From Clostridiales bacterium (GTDB lineage: Bacteria > Bacillota > Clostridia > Lachnospirales > Lachnospiraceae), in assembly GCA_012519695.1 (NCBI GenBank), contig JAAYPT010000051.1:1-33702 (forward strand): 33,702 nt of DNA, read 5' to 3'. This document shows, piece after piece, positions 8,500 to 17,876 of this stretch. Numbering within the stretch: the first letter of the stretch is position 1; each line of letters starts with the position of its first letter. The translations under genes were made by a program, and so were the position numbers. Under the pieces are notes generated by a model, which saw only the letters and a list, made by a program, of their open reading frames with translations, was not told the DNA's origin and did not search any database.

Positions 8500-8847
8500 G
8501 TGATGACTCATAGAGGGGACATTTATTATGCAGACCTACGACCGGTGCTTGGCTCGGAGCAGGGTGGCATACGTCCGGTACTAATTATACAAAATGATAT
8601 TGGAAACAGACACAGCCCAACGGTGATTTGTGCGGCAATAACGTCTAAGATGAATAAAGCAAAATTACCTACCCATGTAGAACTAGATGCATCACGGTAT
8701 GATTTGGTAAAAGATTCTGTAGTATTATTGGAACAATTGCGTACCATTGATAAGCAACGTTTAAAGGATAAGGTGTGTCAGTTAGATTATGAAGTTATGA
8801 AAAAAGTAGAGAAAGCTCTGAAAATCAGTTTGGAATTATATACATAA
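8500..8847 (+). CDS. mazF: MazF/PemK-family mRNA endoribonuclease (EndoA-like)
   Basis: 115 residues closely resembling Bacillus EndoA/NdoA, a sequence-specific single-strand RNA endonuclease. The SH3-like barrel starts with [10 protein letters not shown], and catalytic R25 ([12 protein letters not shown]) and T48 (AAITSK) are both present, as is [13 protein letters not shown], so the protein looks active. I prefer the GTG at 8500: GGAG (8487-8490) lies nine bases upstream and this start puts R25/T48 at the EndoA numbering. The ATG at 8503 or the TTG at 8485 are alternatives. In Bacillus an antitoxin gene sits between alr and ndoA; here the 67-base gap holds no reading frame for one, so the toxin is an orphan locally. 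Confidence 0.9.
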   Translation: MMTHRGDIYYADLRPVLGSEQGGIRPVLIIQNDIGNRHSPTVICAAITSKMNKAKLPTHVELDASRYDLVKDSVVLLEQLRTIDKQRLKDKVCQLDYEVMKKVEKALKISLELYT

Positions 8848-8850
8848 ATC

Positions 8851-8879
8851 TTGACTAATATTCCTTAAAATGGTATATT
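8851..8879 (+). promoter_or_regulatory. Sigma-A promoter with extended -10 for the CNNM-type gene
   Basis: TTGACT (8851-8856), a 17-base spacer and TATATT (8874-8879) preceded by TG at 8871-8872 (extended -10). It begins four bases after the mazF stop and gives a leader of about 55 bases before the start at 8942. Confidence 0.72.
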
Positions 8880-8941
8880 TCAAGTGTTTATTGTGTAAAA
8901 CAGAACGAGAATACAGAAGCAAAAGGAGATAGAAAAAAGAA

Positions 8942-10327
8942 ATGGATGACGGCGGGAGTACGGTCATAGGACTGATTATATTTTGTGTGTTACTGATAAT
9001 GGATGGTATTTTTTATGGATTTCTCACTGCATTAGAAGAGGTTACAGAAAGCCAGATTCAAAAACATCAGGAAGAAGGGGATAAGCATGCAGAATGGTTG
9101 TTGCGTGTTTTAGATTCCCCATATAAAACAAGACACACGATTCAGATTATGATTACATTTGTCAGCGTGGTATTTGGTATTTATCAGGTGCGTTTATTTG
9201 GTGTATTATTAATTCAAAAATTTATTCAGGAAGGGGCTCAGATATACTGGTATTTTCTGTGTTATGCAGGAGCAGCGTTGATTGGGATTTTTATTTTTAC
9301 GACAGTTGGTGTGCTTGCACCACAGAAGATAGCAGCACGACGTCCGGAAAAGTGGCTGTTTCGTCTGGCAGGATTGATGCATGGAATCATTGTTTTCTTA
9401 AAACCATGTTCTTATTTGGCAGAAAAAGTTTCTAATCTTGTAGTGCGGATATTCGGAATTGACCCGAATGCAAGTATTGATGATGTGACGGAAGAAGAAA
9501 TTATTTCTATGGTAAATGAGGGACATGAGCAAGGAGCATTGCAGGCAAGTGAAGCTGAGATGATTCATAATATTTTTGAGTTTGACGATAAAGAGGCAAA
9601 GGATATTATGACACATCGCAAAAATATCGTGGCAGTGGACGGAACAATGTCTCTTTCACAGGTTCTGGAATTTATGCTGGATAAGAATAATTCCAGATTT
9701 CCGGTATACGGCGAAGATATTGATAATATTATCGGAATCATACATATCAAGGATGTAATGATACAGAGTCGTAATGAACGATACAAAAATTGGCCGGTGC
9801 AGGATATTCCGGGACTTGTGCGCGAAGCAGTATTTATTCCGGAGACCAGAAATATTAACGAGTTATTTAAAAACATGCAGTCTCAGAAAATACATATGGT
9901 AATTGTAGTAGATGAGTATGGTCAGACTGCCGGTTTAGTAGCAATGGAAGATATTTTGGAAGAAATTGTAGGAAATATTCTGGATGAATATGATGAAGAA
10001 GAAAATATGATTGTAGAGCAACCAGACGGAAGTTTTCTAATGAATGGAATGGCACCGTTTGATGAAGTCTGTAAGACGCTGGAATTGGACATGCAAGAGG
10101 ATGAATACGAAACATTAAATGGGTATTTGATTGCTCTGATTGATAAGATTCCGGGAGATAATGAGCAGTTTCAAGTGGAAGACCAAGGGTGGCAGTTCCA
10201 TGTAATTGCAGTAAAAAATAAAATGATTCAGACAGTAAAAGTGAAAAAACTAGAGATAGCAAATGAATCAGAAACAGAAAGAGATAGCGCAGATACTTGT
10301 CAGAATGACGAGAAAGTGGTAAAATAG
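8942..10327 (+). CDS. CNNM/HlyC-CorC-type membrane protein (DUF21, CBS pair, CorC domain)
   Basis: 461 residues. Residues 1-150 hold the DUF21/CNNM transmembrane region (hydrophobic stretches about 8-28, 65-90, 96-120 and 130-150). A CBS pair follows (about 205-340: MTHRKNIVAVDG, SRFPVYGEDIDNIIGIIHIKD, VIVVDEYGQTAGLVAMEDILEEIVG). The C-terminal CorC/HlyC domain (about 355-440: DGSFLMNGMAPFDEV, ETLNGYLIALI) ends in a charged tail. Such proteins are often labelled hemolysins, but structural work on the family points to Mg2+ or other divalent cation transport or regulation at the plasma membrane. It has its own promoter. AAGGAG lies about 13 bases before the ATG, longer than usual, but no better start keeps the first membrane segment. 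Confidence 0.88.
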   Translation: MDDGGSTVIGLIIFCVLLIMDGIFYGFLTALEEVTESQIQKHQEEGDKHAEWLLRVLDSPYKTRHTIQIMITFVSVVFGIYQVRLFGVLLIQKFIQEGAQIYWYFLCYAGAALIGIFIFTTVGVLAPQKIAARRPEKWLFRLAGLMHGIIVFLKPCSYLAEKVSNLVVRIFGIDPNASIDDVTEEEIISMVNEGHEQGALQASEAEMIHNIFEFDDKEAKDIMTHRKNIVAVDGTMSLSQVLEFMLDKNNSRFPVYGEDIDNIIGIIHIKDVMIQSRNERYKNWPVQDIPGLVREAVFIPETRNINELFKNMQSQKIHMVIVVDEYGQTAGLVAMEDILEEIVGNILDEYDEEENMIVEQPDGSFLMNGMAPFDEVCKTLELDMQEDEYETLNGYLIALIDKIPGDNEQFQVEDQGWQFHVIAVKNKMIQTVKVKKLEIANESETERDSADTCQNDEKVVK

Positions 10328-10433
10328 CAAAGGCTCACTGTGCCAGAATGGGTGCAGAAAGAAGATTGTAATCAAGTTTCACAACGTGATTGCAGAATCA
10401 TAAGAAAAGAGAAATAGAAAAGAGGAAAAAGTA

Positions 10434-11162
10434 ATGTCAGGACATTCTAAATTTGCAAATATTAAGCATAAGAAAGAAAAAAATGATGCAGCAAAGGGAA
10501 AAATCTTTACTGTAATCGGAAGAGAAATTGCAGTTGCAGTGAAAGAAGGCGGAGCAGATCCAAATAACAACAGCAGATTGCGTGATGTTATTGCAAAAGC
10601 AAAAGCAAACAATATGCCAAACGATACCATTGAACGTGGAATTAAGAAAGCTGCCGGAGATGCAAACTCCGTAAATTACGAATATGTATCTTATGAAGGA
10701 TATGGTCCTAACGGAATCGCAATTATCGTAGATGCATTGACAGACAACAAGAATCGTACTGCTGCAAATGTAAGAAGCGCATTCACAAAGGGAAATGGAA
10801 ATGTAGGAACACCAGGATGTGTATCTTATATGTTTGATAAAAAAGGTCAGATTATTGTAGACAAAGAAGAGTGTGAGATGGATGCTGATGATTTAATGAT
10901 GCTTGCATTAGATGCAGGAGCAGAAGATTTTTCTGATGAAGAAGATAGCTTTGAAATTATCACAGATCCAGATACTTTTAGTGAAGTACGTCAGAAATTG
11001 GAAGAAGAAGGTATTGCAATGGCATCTGCCGAAGTAACTATGATTCCACAAAACTATGTAGAACTCACAGATGAAAACGCAGTAAAATCTCTTCAGAGAA
11101 CGTTAGATCTTCTTGACGAAGATGATGATGTACAGGCAGTATATCATAACTGGGATGAGTAA
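10434..11162 (+). CDS. YebC/PmpR (TACO1-type) family protein
   Basis: 242 residues, full length, beginning with the family signature [23 protein letters not shown]. Three alpha/beta domains are typical; [39 protein letters not shown] and [12 protein letters not shown] are all conserved. YebC proteins are cytosolic. They were long annotated as transcription regulators; more recent work links family members to translation through difficult (for example proline-rich) stretches, so the regulator label should be used with care. The ribosome binding site is AGAGG before the ATG at 10434. The gene ends before a strong terminator. Confidence 0.93.
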   Translation: MSGHSKFANIKHKKEKNDAAKGKIFTVIGREIAVAVKEGGADPNNNSRLRDVIAKAKANNMPNDTIERGIKKAAGDANSVNYEYVSYEGYGPNGIAIIVDALTDNKNRTAANVRSAFTKGNGNVGTPGCVSYMFDKKGQIIVDKEECEMDADDLMMLALDAGAEDFSDEEDSFEIITDPDTFSEVRQKLEEEGIAMASAEVTMIPQNYVELTDENAVKSLQRTLDLLDEDDDVQAVYHNWDE

Positions 11163-11194
11163 AATTGAATTTTAGCAATAGTAATTGAAATTTT

Positions 11195-11219
11195 GGAGCC
11201 GGGAATCCGGCTCCTTTTT
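11195..11219 (+). terminator. Strong rho-independent terminator after yebC
   Basis: GGAGCCGG (11195-11202), loop GAAT, CCGGCTCC (11207-11214), then TTTTT (11215-11219). A perfect 8-bp GC-rich stem with a tetraloop and U-tract. Confidence 0.93.
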
Positions 11220-11236
11220 CTATTTTATCTGTATAT

Positions 11237-11264
11237 TTGAAAAGAAAATTGAAAAAAATATAAA
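11237..11264 (+). promoter_or_regulatory. Candidate sigma-A promoter of hcp
   Basis: TTGAAA (11237-11242), a 16-base spacer and TATAAA (11259-11264), located between the yebC terminator and the AGGAGG (11277-11282) of hcp. The region is extremely AT-rich, so chance matches are possible. Confidence 0.45.
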
Positions 11265-11290
11265 TAAAATAGAAAAAGGAGGAATAAATC

Positions 11291-12855
11291 TTGGGAGAAA
11301 TGTTTTGCTTTCAATGTCAACAAACTGCACATAATACCGGATGTGAAGGAAGAGCAGGTGTGTGTGGTAAAAAATCAGATACGGCAAATTTTCAGGATGA
11401 ATTGACCGGAGCATTAATTGGGCTTGCAAGAGCGGTCAGAAAGACACAGCCCACAGAAAAGACAGATGAATTAGTATTAAAAGGACTGTTTACAACTATA
11501 ACAAATGTGAATTTTTATAATGATACAATTTGTGAATTAATTGACGAGGTAAATAGCATCAGAGAAAAATTATGTCCTGAGGCAGAAAATTATGATGTAC
11601 AAAAGATATGGAATGATAATGAAGATATTCGTTCCTTGAAGTCACTGATTTTATTTGGAATGCGTGGAATGGCTGCTTATGCATATCATTCTTTGGCACT
11701 TGGATATAAGGATTCCCAAGTAAATGAGTTTTTTATGAGGGATTATGCGCAATTGCAGAAGAAAGTGATATGGAAAAACTTTTGGCACTTGTATTAAAGA
11801 CAGGGGAAGTAAACTTTAAGTGTATGGCAATGCTGGATTCTGCCAATACGGAGACTTACGGAACTCCGGTTCCAACAGAAGTTCCCCTTACCATAGAAAA
11901 GGGACCGTTTATTGTAGTGAGTGGACATGATCTTCATGATTTGAAATTATTGTTGGAACAGACAAAGGATAAGGGAATTAATATTTATACTCATTGTGAA
12001 ATGTTGCCGGCACATGGATATCCAAAATTAAAAGAATATCCTCATTTAAAAGGAAATTTCGGAACAGCGTGGCAGAGTCAGCAGTTTGAATTTCATAATA
12101 TTCCGGCACCAATTCTCTTTACCACCAATTGCCTGATGCCTGTAAGACAGAGTTATTGTGACCGTGTATTTACTACGTCAATAGTTTCTTATCCAGAGTT
12201 AATCCATATTGGAGAAGATAAGGACTTTACACCTGTGATAGAAAAAGCATTGGAGTGTGGCGGATATAAGGAAGATAAACCATTAACTGGAATTAATGGC
12301 GGTTCTACCGTTATGACAGGATTTGCCCATGGAGCAGTACTAAAAAATGCGGGGAAGATTGTTGACTTGGTAAAACAGGGAAAAATAAAACATTTTTTCT
12401 TAATAGGAGGATGCGATGGTGCAGCACCGGGAAGAAGTTATTATACAGAGGTTGCCAAAAAGACGCCGATGGATACGATTATTCTTACGGCTGCATGTGG
12501 AAAGTATCGAATTAATGACCTGAATTTAGGAGAAATAGAAGGAATTCCGAGAATTTTAGATTTGGGACAGTGTAATGATTGTTATAGTGCTATTAAAATT
12601 GCATTAGCACTTGCAGATGCATTTGAATGTGATGTAAATGAATTACCACTGTCATTAGTTCTTTCCTGGTATGAACAAAAGGCGGTTTGTATTCTGTTGA
12701 CACTTTTGTATCTGGGAATAAAAAATATTTTGCTGGGGCCTACATTGCCGGCATTTATATCACCAAATGTCCTGGATATTTTAGTGGAAAAATATAATAT
12801 TATGCCTATTAGCACTCCAGAGGAAGATTTGCAAAAGATATTGGGAAATGTTTAA
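11291..12855 (+). pseudogene. hcp: Hybrid cluster protein (hydroxylamine reductase family), broken by a -1 frameshift
   Basis: Two overlapping frames together give a nearly full-length Hcp (about 520 residues). Frame 1 (11291-11797) starts at a TTG eight bases after AGGAGG and carries the N-terminal iron-sulfur cluster cysteines (CFQC, GC, VC within the first 25 residues). Frame 2 (open to 12855) carries the hybrid-cluster ligands: HCEMLPAHGYP, TTNCLMP, GGCDGAAPG, ACGKYRIN and LGQCNDCYSA. Frame 1 reads DYA-QLQKK where the family-like reading is DYA-AIAEE in frame 2. Adding one G to GCGCA at 11747-11751 (giving GCGGCA) restores one frame. No slippery heptamer is present, so this is a one-base deletion or a sequencing error. 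Hcp reduces nitric oxide or hydroxylamine in the cytosol during nitrosative stress; if the lesion is real the protein is lost. Confidence 0.88.
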
Positions 12856-12860
12856 TTAAC

Positions 12861-12899
12861 AAAGACGTATTTTATGCGGAAAGCGTAGAATACGTCTTT
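12861..12899 (+). terminator. Long hairpin terminator after hcp
   Basis: AAAGACGTATTTTATGC (12861-12877) pairs with GCGTAGAATACGTCTTT (12883-12899): 17 bp including two G-U pairs, loop GGAAA. The 3' side has TTT but only a poor T-run after it, so termination may be partial. Confidence 0.7.
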
Positions 12900-12962
12900 A
12901 CTTTATCATAAAAATCAGTCCAGCGAACGCTTTGCTTTGAGAAAATCTTTTCGGTGTAAGTC

Positions 12963-12991
12963 TTGTAACTAAAATAGACATATGCTAACAT
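12963..12991 (+). promoter_or_regulatory. Candidate promoter with extended -10 for the DUF885 lipoprotein
   Basis: TTGTAA (12963-12968), a 17-base spacer and TAACAT (12986-12991) with TG at 12983-12984 (TGnTAACAT). A TATAAT at 13003-13008 is also present but lacks a -35. Either would start transcription 25-50 bases before the ATG at 13043. Confidence 0.4.
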
Positions 12992-13042
12992 AATAATATT
13001 ACTATAATTACAAAGGTGCAGATAACACCGGAGGGAGAGCAT

Positions 13043-14935
13043 ATGAAGAAATGTAAAAAAATAATTGCGATGTTGCTTGCTTTGGCAGTCTTTATGACAG
13101 GGTGTACAAATAATAGCATAACAAAGAGTCAGGATCCAAAGGAAACAACTAAAACAGAAAGTTCCAAGGAAGAGTCCAAGAAAAAAGAATCTTCAGCAGA
13201 GAAAAGTAAAAAATGTAACTATGATTTTTCTATTTATGAGGATGAAAGAGAGTTTTCGGAAAAACAATTAGCGGAACAGGAAGAATTTGAGGAATATCTA
13301 AAAGGAATATTCATAGACGAAATGTCTGACAGTACAGTGAATGCTCATTTTCTAATGGAACATCCGGAAAATTACGGAGTGGAAAAAACAGAGGTTAGTT
13401 GGGGAAAATTGCCGTACTATACGGATACCCAGAGTGCAACAGAAGAATTAAATGAGCTATTGGACAAGTTGCAAGAGTTTGACTATGATGCATTAACATA
13501 TGAGCAGCAACTTATTTATGATACCTTTGAACGATATTTGGAGACTACAAAGACAGGAAATGAATATCCACTATTTTGCTCCGTATTTTCACCAATATCC
13601 GGAATACAAGGAGAATTGCCCATTATTTTCTCAGAGTATGCATTTCTTTCAAAAGAAGATATTGATGATTACATAACACTTTTGAATACCTCTTACTCTT
13701 ACATAGAACAATTATGTAATTACGAGTTATATCGTATGGAAAACGGATATACTCTTACAGAAAATTCATTAGATAAGGTAATTGAACAATGCAATGAATT
13801 TATAAATGAGCAGCCGAATTGTTTGCGACCGGTATTTGAAGAAAAGTTAAATCAATTTTCAGGACTTACCGACGAAGAAAAAAATCAGTATATGGAAGCA
13901 TTTGATCAAGGAATGCAACAGGCGTTGATTCCGGCATATCAACTTATGATAAATACGCTTACAGAAATCAAAGGACAAGAGCAGTCAAAATTGGGATTGT
14001 GCAATTATGAAAATGGTAGTGATTATTACGAATATTTGGTAAGGGAAAATACAGGTTCTAATCGTACCGTGGATGAATTATATATGATGATTCAAAAAGA
14101 GATGGAACGTTGTGCATTGGGAATAGCAGCTATTTATGCAAAAAATGATAATTTACAAGAAGATATGAATAGTTATGAATATCCAACAGAAGAACCGGAT
14201 GAGATGCTTTCTATGCTTCAAACAGCATTGGAAGAAGATTTTCCAAAAGCAGTGAATGAGGAATATACACTGAATTATGTTCCGGAGTCATTGGAAAGCA
14301 CCATGTCCCCGGCATTTTATTTGATAGCTCCTATTGATAATCCAAAGAAAAATATTATTTATATTAATCAAGGAGAAGAATATGGGAATATGGATTTGTT
14401 CCCAACGGTAGCACATGAAGGATTTCCTGGACATATGTATCAGACAGATTATTTTTATAGTTTGAATCCACATTACTTCCGTTCTATGTTGTCCTTTAAT
14501 GGCTATAGTGAAGGATGGGCACAGTATATTGAGACTTGCTATGCCTATAAATATTCGGGAATGAATAGTAGTTTGGCAAAGGCTTTTGAATATAACACGT
14601 CTTGCAATTTTGCACTTTACTGTATGGTAGATATTGGTGTGAACTATTACGGATGGGATTATGATGATACGGCAGATTTCTTGTCTCAGTATGTAGGAGA
14701 CGATGAAGATGTTATCTCCGAGGTATATTATACCATGATAGATGAACCGACCGTATATCTGCGGTATTATATTGGGTATTTAGAGATACTTTCTTTGAAA
14801 AAAGAAGCAAAGAAAACATTGGGTAAGGCGTTTGATATCAAAGAATTTCATAAATTTTTATTAGAAATAGGTCCATGTCAATATGATGTAATTGAAGACA
14901 GAATGCAGAGTTGGATGGAGCGGGTGACAGAATAA
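13043..14935 (+). CDS. DUF885-family lipoprotein, putative zinc metallopeptidase
   Basis: 630 residues from the ATG at 13043, chosen because GGAGGGAG (13030-13037) lies six bases upstream and the protein then begins with a lipoprotein signal (KKCKKIIAMLLALAVFMTGC, lipidated Cys at about residue 21). A Ser/Lys/Glu-rich linker of about 40 residues tethers the globular part outside the membrane. The rest matches the DUF885 family, long helical proteins with a gluzincin-like active site: HEGFPGH at 458-464 and a downstream glutamate in SEGWAQYIE (E490) are the likely metal ligands and catalytic residues. The probable role is peptide hydrolysis at the cell surface; the substrate is unknown. Flanking genes (hcp, metY) give no functional clue, and it appears to have its own promoter. 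Confidence 0.87.
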   Translation: MKKCKKIIAMLLALAVFMTGCTNNSITKSQDPKETTKTESSKEESKKKESSAEKSKKCNYDFSIYEDEREFSEKQLAEQEEFEEYLKGIFIDEMSDSTVNAHFLMEHPENYGVEKTEVSWGKLPYYTDTQSATEELNELLDKLQEFDYDALTYEQQLIYDTFERYLETTKTGNEYPLFCSVFSPISGIQGELPIIFSEYAFLSKEDIDDYITLLNTSYSYIEQLCNYELYRMENGYTLTENSLDKVIEQCNEFINEQPNCLRPVFEEKLNQFSGLTDEEKNQYMEAFDQGMQQALIPAYQLMINTLTEIKGQEQSKLGLCNYENGSDYYEYLVRENTGSNRTVDELYMMIQKEMERCALGIAAIYAKNDNLQEDMNSYEYPTEEPDEMLSMLQTALEEDFPKAVNEEYTLNYVPESLESTMSPAFYLIAPIDNPKKNIIYINQGEEYGNMDLFPTVAHEGFPGHMYQTDYFYSLNPHYFRSMLSFNGYSEGWAQYIETCYAYKYSGMNSSLAKAFEYNTSCNFALYCMVDIGVNYYGWDYDDTADFLSQYVGDDEDVISEVYYTMIDEPTVYLRYYIGYLEILSLKKEAKKTLGKAFDIKEFHKFLLEIGPCQYDVIEDRMQSWMERVTE

Positions 14936-14940
14936 AATAA

Positions 14941-14993
14941 TTGTCAGATAGTTTTTTCTAGCCTTATAGGAATAGTTGTGCTAAAATTATAAT
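14941..14993 (+). promoter_or_regulatory. Candidate promoter region of metY
   Basis: Two weak options: TTGTCA (14941-14946), 17 bases, TTATAG (14964-14969); or TATAAT (14988-14993) with no good -35. No SAM riboswitch or T-box leader fits in the short space before 15023, although both are common regulators of methionine genes. Confidence 0.3.
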
Positions 14994-15022
14994 TAATGAA
15001 TACATTGTCAGGAGGAGACAAG

Positions 15023-16303
15023 ATGAGCAATTATGAAATAGAGACAAAATGTATACAGTCAGGATGGCATCCGAAAAAGGGAGAGCCACGGGTACTTCCT
15101 ATTTATCAGAGTACAACTTTTAAATATGATACCAGTGATCAGATGGGAAGACTGTTTGACTTAGAAGATGAAGGATATTTCTACACCAGATTGCAAAACC
15201 CTACCAATGATGCGGTGGCACAGAAAATTTGTGAATTAGAAGGTGGAGTAGCTGCAATGCTTACCTCTTCTGGCCAGGCAGCAAATTATTACGCATTGTT
15301 TAATATTTGCGAAGCCGGAGATCATGTTGTATGTTCTTCTACCGTATACGGTGGAACATTTAACCTGTATGGTGCAACAATGAAAAAACAAGGAATTGAT
15401 TGTACCTTTATTGATCCGGATGCATCAGAAGAAGAGATAGACAAGGCATTTCGTCCAAATACAAAAGCATTATTTGCAGAAACAATTGCAAATCCTGCAT
15501 TAGTAGTGTTGGATATTGAAAAATTTGCTAAGTTAGCCCATGATCATGGAGTGCCATTAATTGTAGACAATACTTTTGCAACACCAATTAACTGTCGTCC
15601 GTTTGAGTGGGGAGCAGATATTGTAACTCATTCTACCACAAAATATATGGACGGACATGCAATGTGTGTAGGCGGATGTATTGTGGACAGTGGAAATTTT
15701 GATTGGGAGGCACATGCAGATAAGTTTCCGGGATTAACACAGCCGGACCCAACATATCATGGAATTGCTTACACCAAGAAGTTTGGAAAAGGTGCGTACA
15801 TAACAAAAGCAACAGCACAGTTGATGAGAGATTTGGGTTCCATACCTTCTCCAATGAATTCATTCCTGTTAAATGTTGGTTTAGAAACCTTACATTTGCG
15901 CGTTCCAAGACATTGTGAAAACGCTCAGAAAGTAGCAGAATTTTTAAATAGTAATGAAAAAGTAGCATGGGTAAATTATGCCGGACTTCCGGATAATAAG
16001 TATCACGCATTAGCACAAAAATATATGCCAAACGGAACCTGTGGTGTTATTTCCTTTGGATTAAAAGGTGGAAGAGATGTATCTGTAGGGTTTATGGATA
16101 AATTAAAAATGATAGCTATTGTAACCCATGTGGCAGATGCAAGAACCTGTGTACTTCATCCGGCAAGCCATACACATAGACAGATGACAGATGAACAATT
16201 GATTGAAGCAGGTGTAGCACCTGATTTAATACGTCTTTCCGTGGGGATCGAAAATGCAAATGATATTATAGCAGATTTAAAACAGGCATTAGAAACCATA
16301 TAA
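15023..16303 (+). CDS. metY: O-acetylhomoserine sulfhydrylase / aminocarboxypropyltransferase (Cys/Met metabolism PLP enzyme)
   Basis: 426 residues, the length of MetY proteins. The start at 15023 has GGAGG seven bases upstream; the more distal in-frame ATG at 14996 lacks one. It is a type I fold PLP enzyme of the Cys/Met family. Signature parts are YTRLQNPTNDAVAQKICELEGG (substrate and cofactor binding from the partner subunit), SSGQAANYYALF, VVCSSTVYGGTFNL, IVDNTFATP and the cofactor lysine K207 in HSTTKYMDGH. C-terminal RTCVLHPASHTHRQM and IRLSVGIENANDI are typical of MetY. It should make homocysteine from O-acetylhomoserine and sulfide in the cytosol. Cystathionine gamma-synthase or methionine gamma-lyase are relatives, but the length and C-terminal motifs favour MetY. 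Confidence 0.9.
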   Translation: MSNYEIETKCIQSGWHPKKGEPRVLPIYQSTTFKYDTSDQMGRLFDLEDEGYFYTRLQNPTNDAVAQKICELEGGVAAMLTSSGQAANYYALFNICEAGDHVVCSSTVYGGTFNLYGATMKKQGIDCTFIDPDASEEEIDKAFRPNTKALFAETIANPALVVLDIEKFAKLAHDHGVPLIVDNTFATPINCRPFEWGADIVTHSTTKYMDGHAMCVGGCIVDSGNFDWEAHADKFPGLTQPDPTYHGIAYTKKFGKGAYITKATAQLMRDLGSIPSPMNSFLLNVGLETLHLRVPRHCENAQKVAEFLNSNEKVAWVNYAGLPDNKYHALAQKYMPNGTCGVISFGLKGGRDVSVGFMDKLKMIAIVTHVADARTCVLHPASHTHRQMTDEQLIEAGVAPDLIRLSVGIENANDIIADLKQALETI

Positions 16304-16326
16304 GATAATGATATGGAGGGTTTGAT

Positions 16327-17781
16327 ATGAGAAAAATTCTTTTTGCAGCATCAGAATGTGTACCATTTATTAAAACAGGCGGACTTGCAGATGTATGCGG
16401 TGCATTGCCTAAGGAGTTTGATAAAAAAGAATGGGATATCCGAGTTGTTATTCCGAATTATACATGTATACCGGAAAAGTGGAGAGACAAATTTCAGTAT
16501 GTCACACACTTTTATATGAGTTGTGGAAGCTATATTCAAAATGAGTATGTAGGAGTTTTACAATACGAAATGGATGGTATTACATACTATTTCATTGACA
16601 ATCGTCATTATTTTGAATGTTTTGCACCATATGGTGATATTCGTTTTGGCATTGAAAAGTTTATTTTCTTTGATAAGGCAGTATTGTCCATGCTTCCTTT
16701 AATCGGTTTTCAGCCGGACATTATTCATTGCCATGACTGGGAAACAGGATTTATTCCGGTATATTTAAAAAATGAATTTCAAGGCGATATGTTCTTCTGG
16801 GGAATGAAGTCTATTATAACCATTCACAATCTGAAGTTCCAAGGGGTGTGGGATGCGAAAACAGTGAGAGGATTAACAGGATTTCAGGCAGAATTATTTA
16901 CCCCGGATAAATTGGAATTTAAGAAAGATGCCAATATGTTAAAGGGTGGCTTAGTATATGCTGATTATATCACAACAGTAAGTGATACTTATGCCAAGGA
17001 GATTCAAACGGATTATTATGGAGAAGGTTTGAATGGATTGTTATCAGCAAGACACATGGATATGCAGGGAATTGTGAATGGTATTGATTATGAGACCTAT
17101 AATCCTGAAACAGACAAGAAGATTTATGCTAATTATAATGCCGATAATTTCCGTAAAAAGAAGAGTATCAATAAAACAAAATTACAGGAAGAGTTGGGAT
17201 TGGCAGTAGATAAGAAACGGTACATGATAGGGTTGATTTCCAGATTGACGGATCAAAAAGGTCTGGATTTAATAGACTATGTGATGGAACGTTTGGTAGA
17301 TGATTATACACAGCTTGTTGTAATTGGAACGGGAGAAGCGCAGTATGAAAATATGTTTCGACATTTCGCCTGGAAGTACCCGGATCGAATTTCTGCCAAT
17401 ATTTGCTATTCCGACGATTTGGCGCATAAGCTATATGCGGCAGCAGATGCATTTTTAATGCCATCCCGATTTGAACCTTGCGGACTTACGCAAATGATTT
17501 CTTTCCGCTATGGTACATTACCGATTGTGCGTGAAACAGGAGGTTTAAAGGATACCGTACAGCCGTTTAATGAATATGAAAATACCGGAGACGGATTTTC
17601 TTTTACCAATTATAATGGTGAAGAAATGTTAAATATCATCAATTATTCGAAACATATTTACTTTGATAGAAAACGTCAGTGGAATCAGATGGTAGACCGG
17701 GCAATGGCAAATGACTATTCATGGAATGCTTCAAAATTCCGTTATGAAGGATTGTATAAATACCTTATGGGCGAATGTTAA
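16327..17781 (+). CDS. glgA: Glycogen synthase (ADP-glucose type, GT5)
   Basis: 484 residues, full length for bacterial GlgA. The ADP-glucose-binding loop KTGGLAD is at 16-22, and two Rossmann domains follow (GT-B fold). IHCHDWETGFIPV, TIHNLKFQGVWD, the interdomain region GIVNGIDYETYNP, ISRLTDQKGLDLI and the C-terminal active-site motif MPSRFEPCGLTQMISFRYGTLPIVRETGGLKDTV are all intact. It extends alpha-1,4-glucan chains. The start is supported by GGAGGG seven bases before the ATG. It lies 23 bases after metY, so co-transcription is possible. Other glg synthesis genes are not adjacent; a debranching enzyme lies about 7 kb downstream. Confidence 0.95.
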   Translation: MRKILFAASECVPFIKTGGLADVCGALPKEFDKKEWDIRVVIPNYTCIPEKWRDKFQYVTHFYMSCGSYIQNEYVGVLQYEMDGITYYFIDNRHYFECFAPYGDIRFGIEKFIFFDKAVLSMLPLIGFQPDIIHCHDWETGFIPVYLKNEFQGDMFFWGMKSIITIHNLKFQGVWDAKTVRGLTGFQAELFTPDKLEFKKDANMLKGGLVYADYITTVSDTYAKEIQTDYYGEGLNGLLSARHMDMQGIVNGIDYETYNPETDKKIYANYNADNFRKKKSINKTKLQEELGLAVDKKRYMIGLISRLTDQKGLDLIDYVMERLVDDYTQLVVIGTGEAQYENMFRHFAWKYPDRISANICYSDDLAHKLYAAADAFLMPSRFEPCGLTQMISFRYGTLPIVRETGGLKDTVQPFNEYENTGDGFSFTNYNGEEMLNIINYSKHIYFDRKRQWNQMVDRAMANDYSWNASKFRYEGLYKYLMGEC

Positions 17782-17816
17782 TAGACCAAAAGTGAGCGTG
17801 TTTGGATAATTTTTAG

Positions 17817-17876
17817 AAAACTTCCCATACTATGTGAAAAAGGCTTTGGCTTAAAACATAGAAAGGGAAGTTTTTT
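17817..17876 (+). terminator. Terminator-like hairpin that contains the tepA ribosome binding site
   Basis: AAAACTTCCC (17817-17826) pairs with GGGAAGTTTT (17865-17874), with an inner CTATG/CATAG pairing and a run of six Ts (17871-17876). The tepA ATG begins at the very next base. The only ribosome binding site for tepA (AAAGGGAAG, 17862-17870) lies in the right arm. The structure could both end the glgA transcript and mask tepA translation. Confidence 0.75.

Noticed and set aside
11747-11797. Programmed -1 ribosomal frameshift in hcp
   Set aside because: No slippery heptamer or downstream stem was seen, and the family is not known for recoding; a one-base deletion explains it better.
13003-13008. 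TATAAT as the definite -10 of the DUF885 gene
   Set aside because: No acceptable -35 lies 16-18 bases upstream; the extended -10 at 12983-12991 is better supported.
14936-15022. SAM riboswitch or T-box before metY
   Set aside because: The space is too short and has no matching conserved blocks or terminator.
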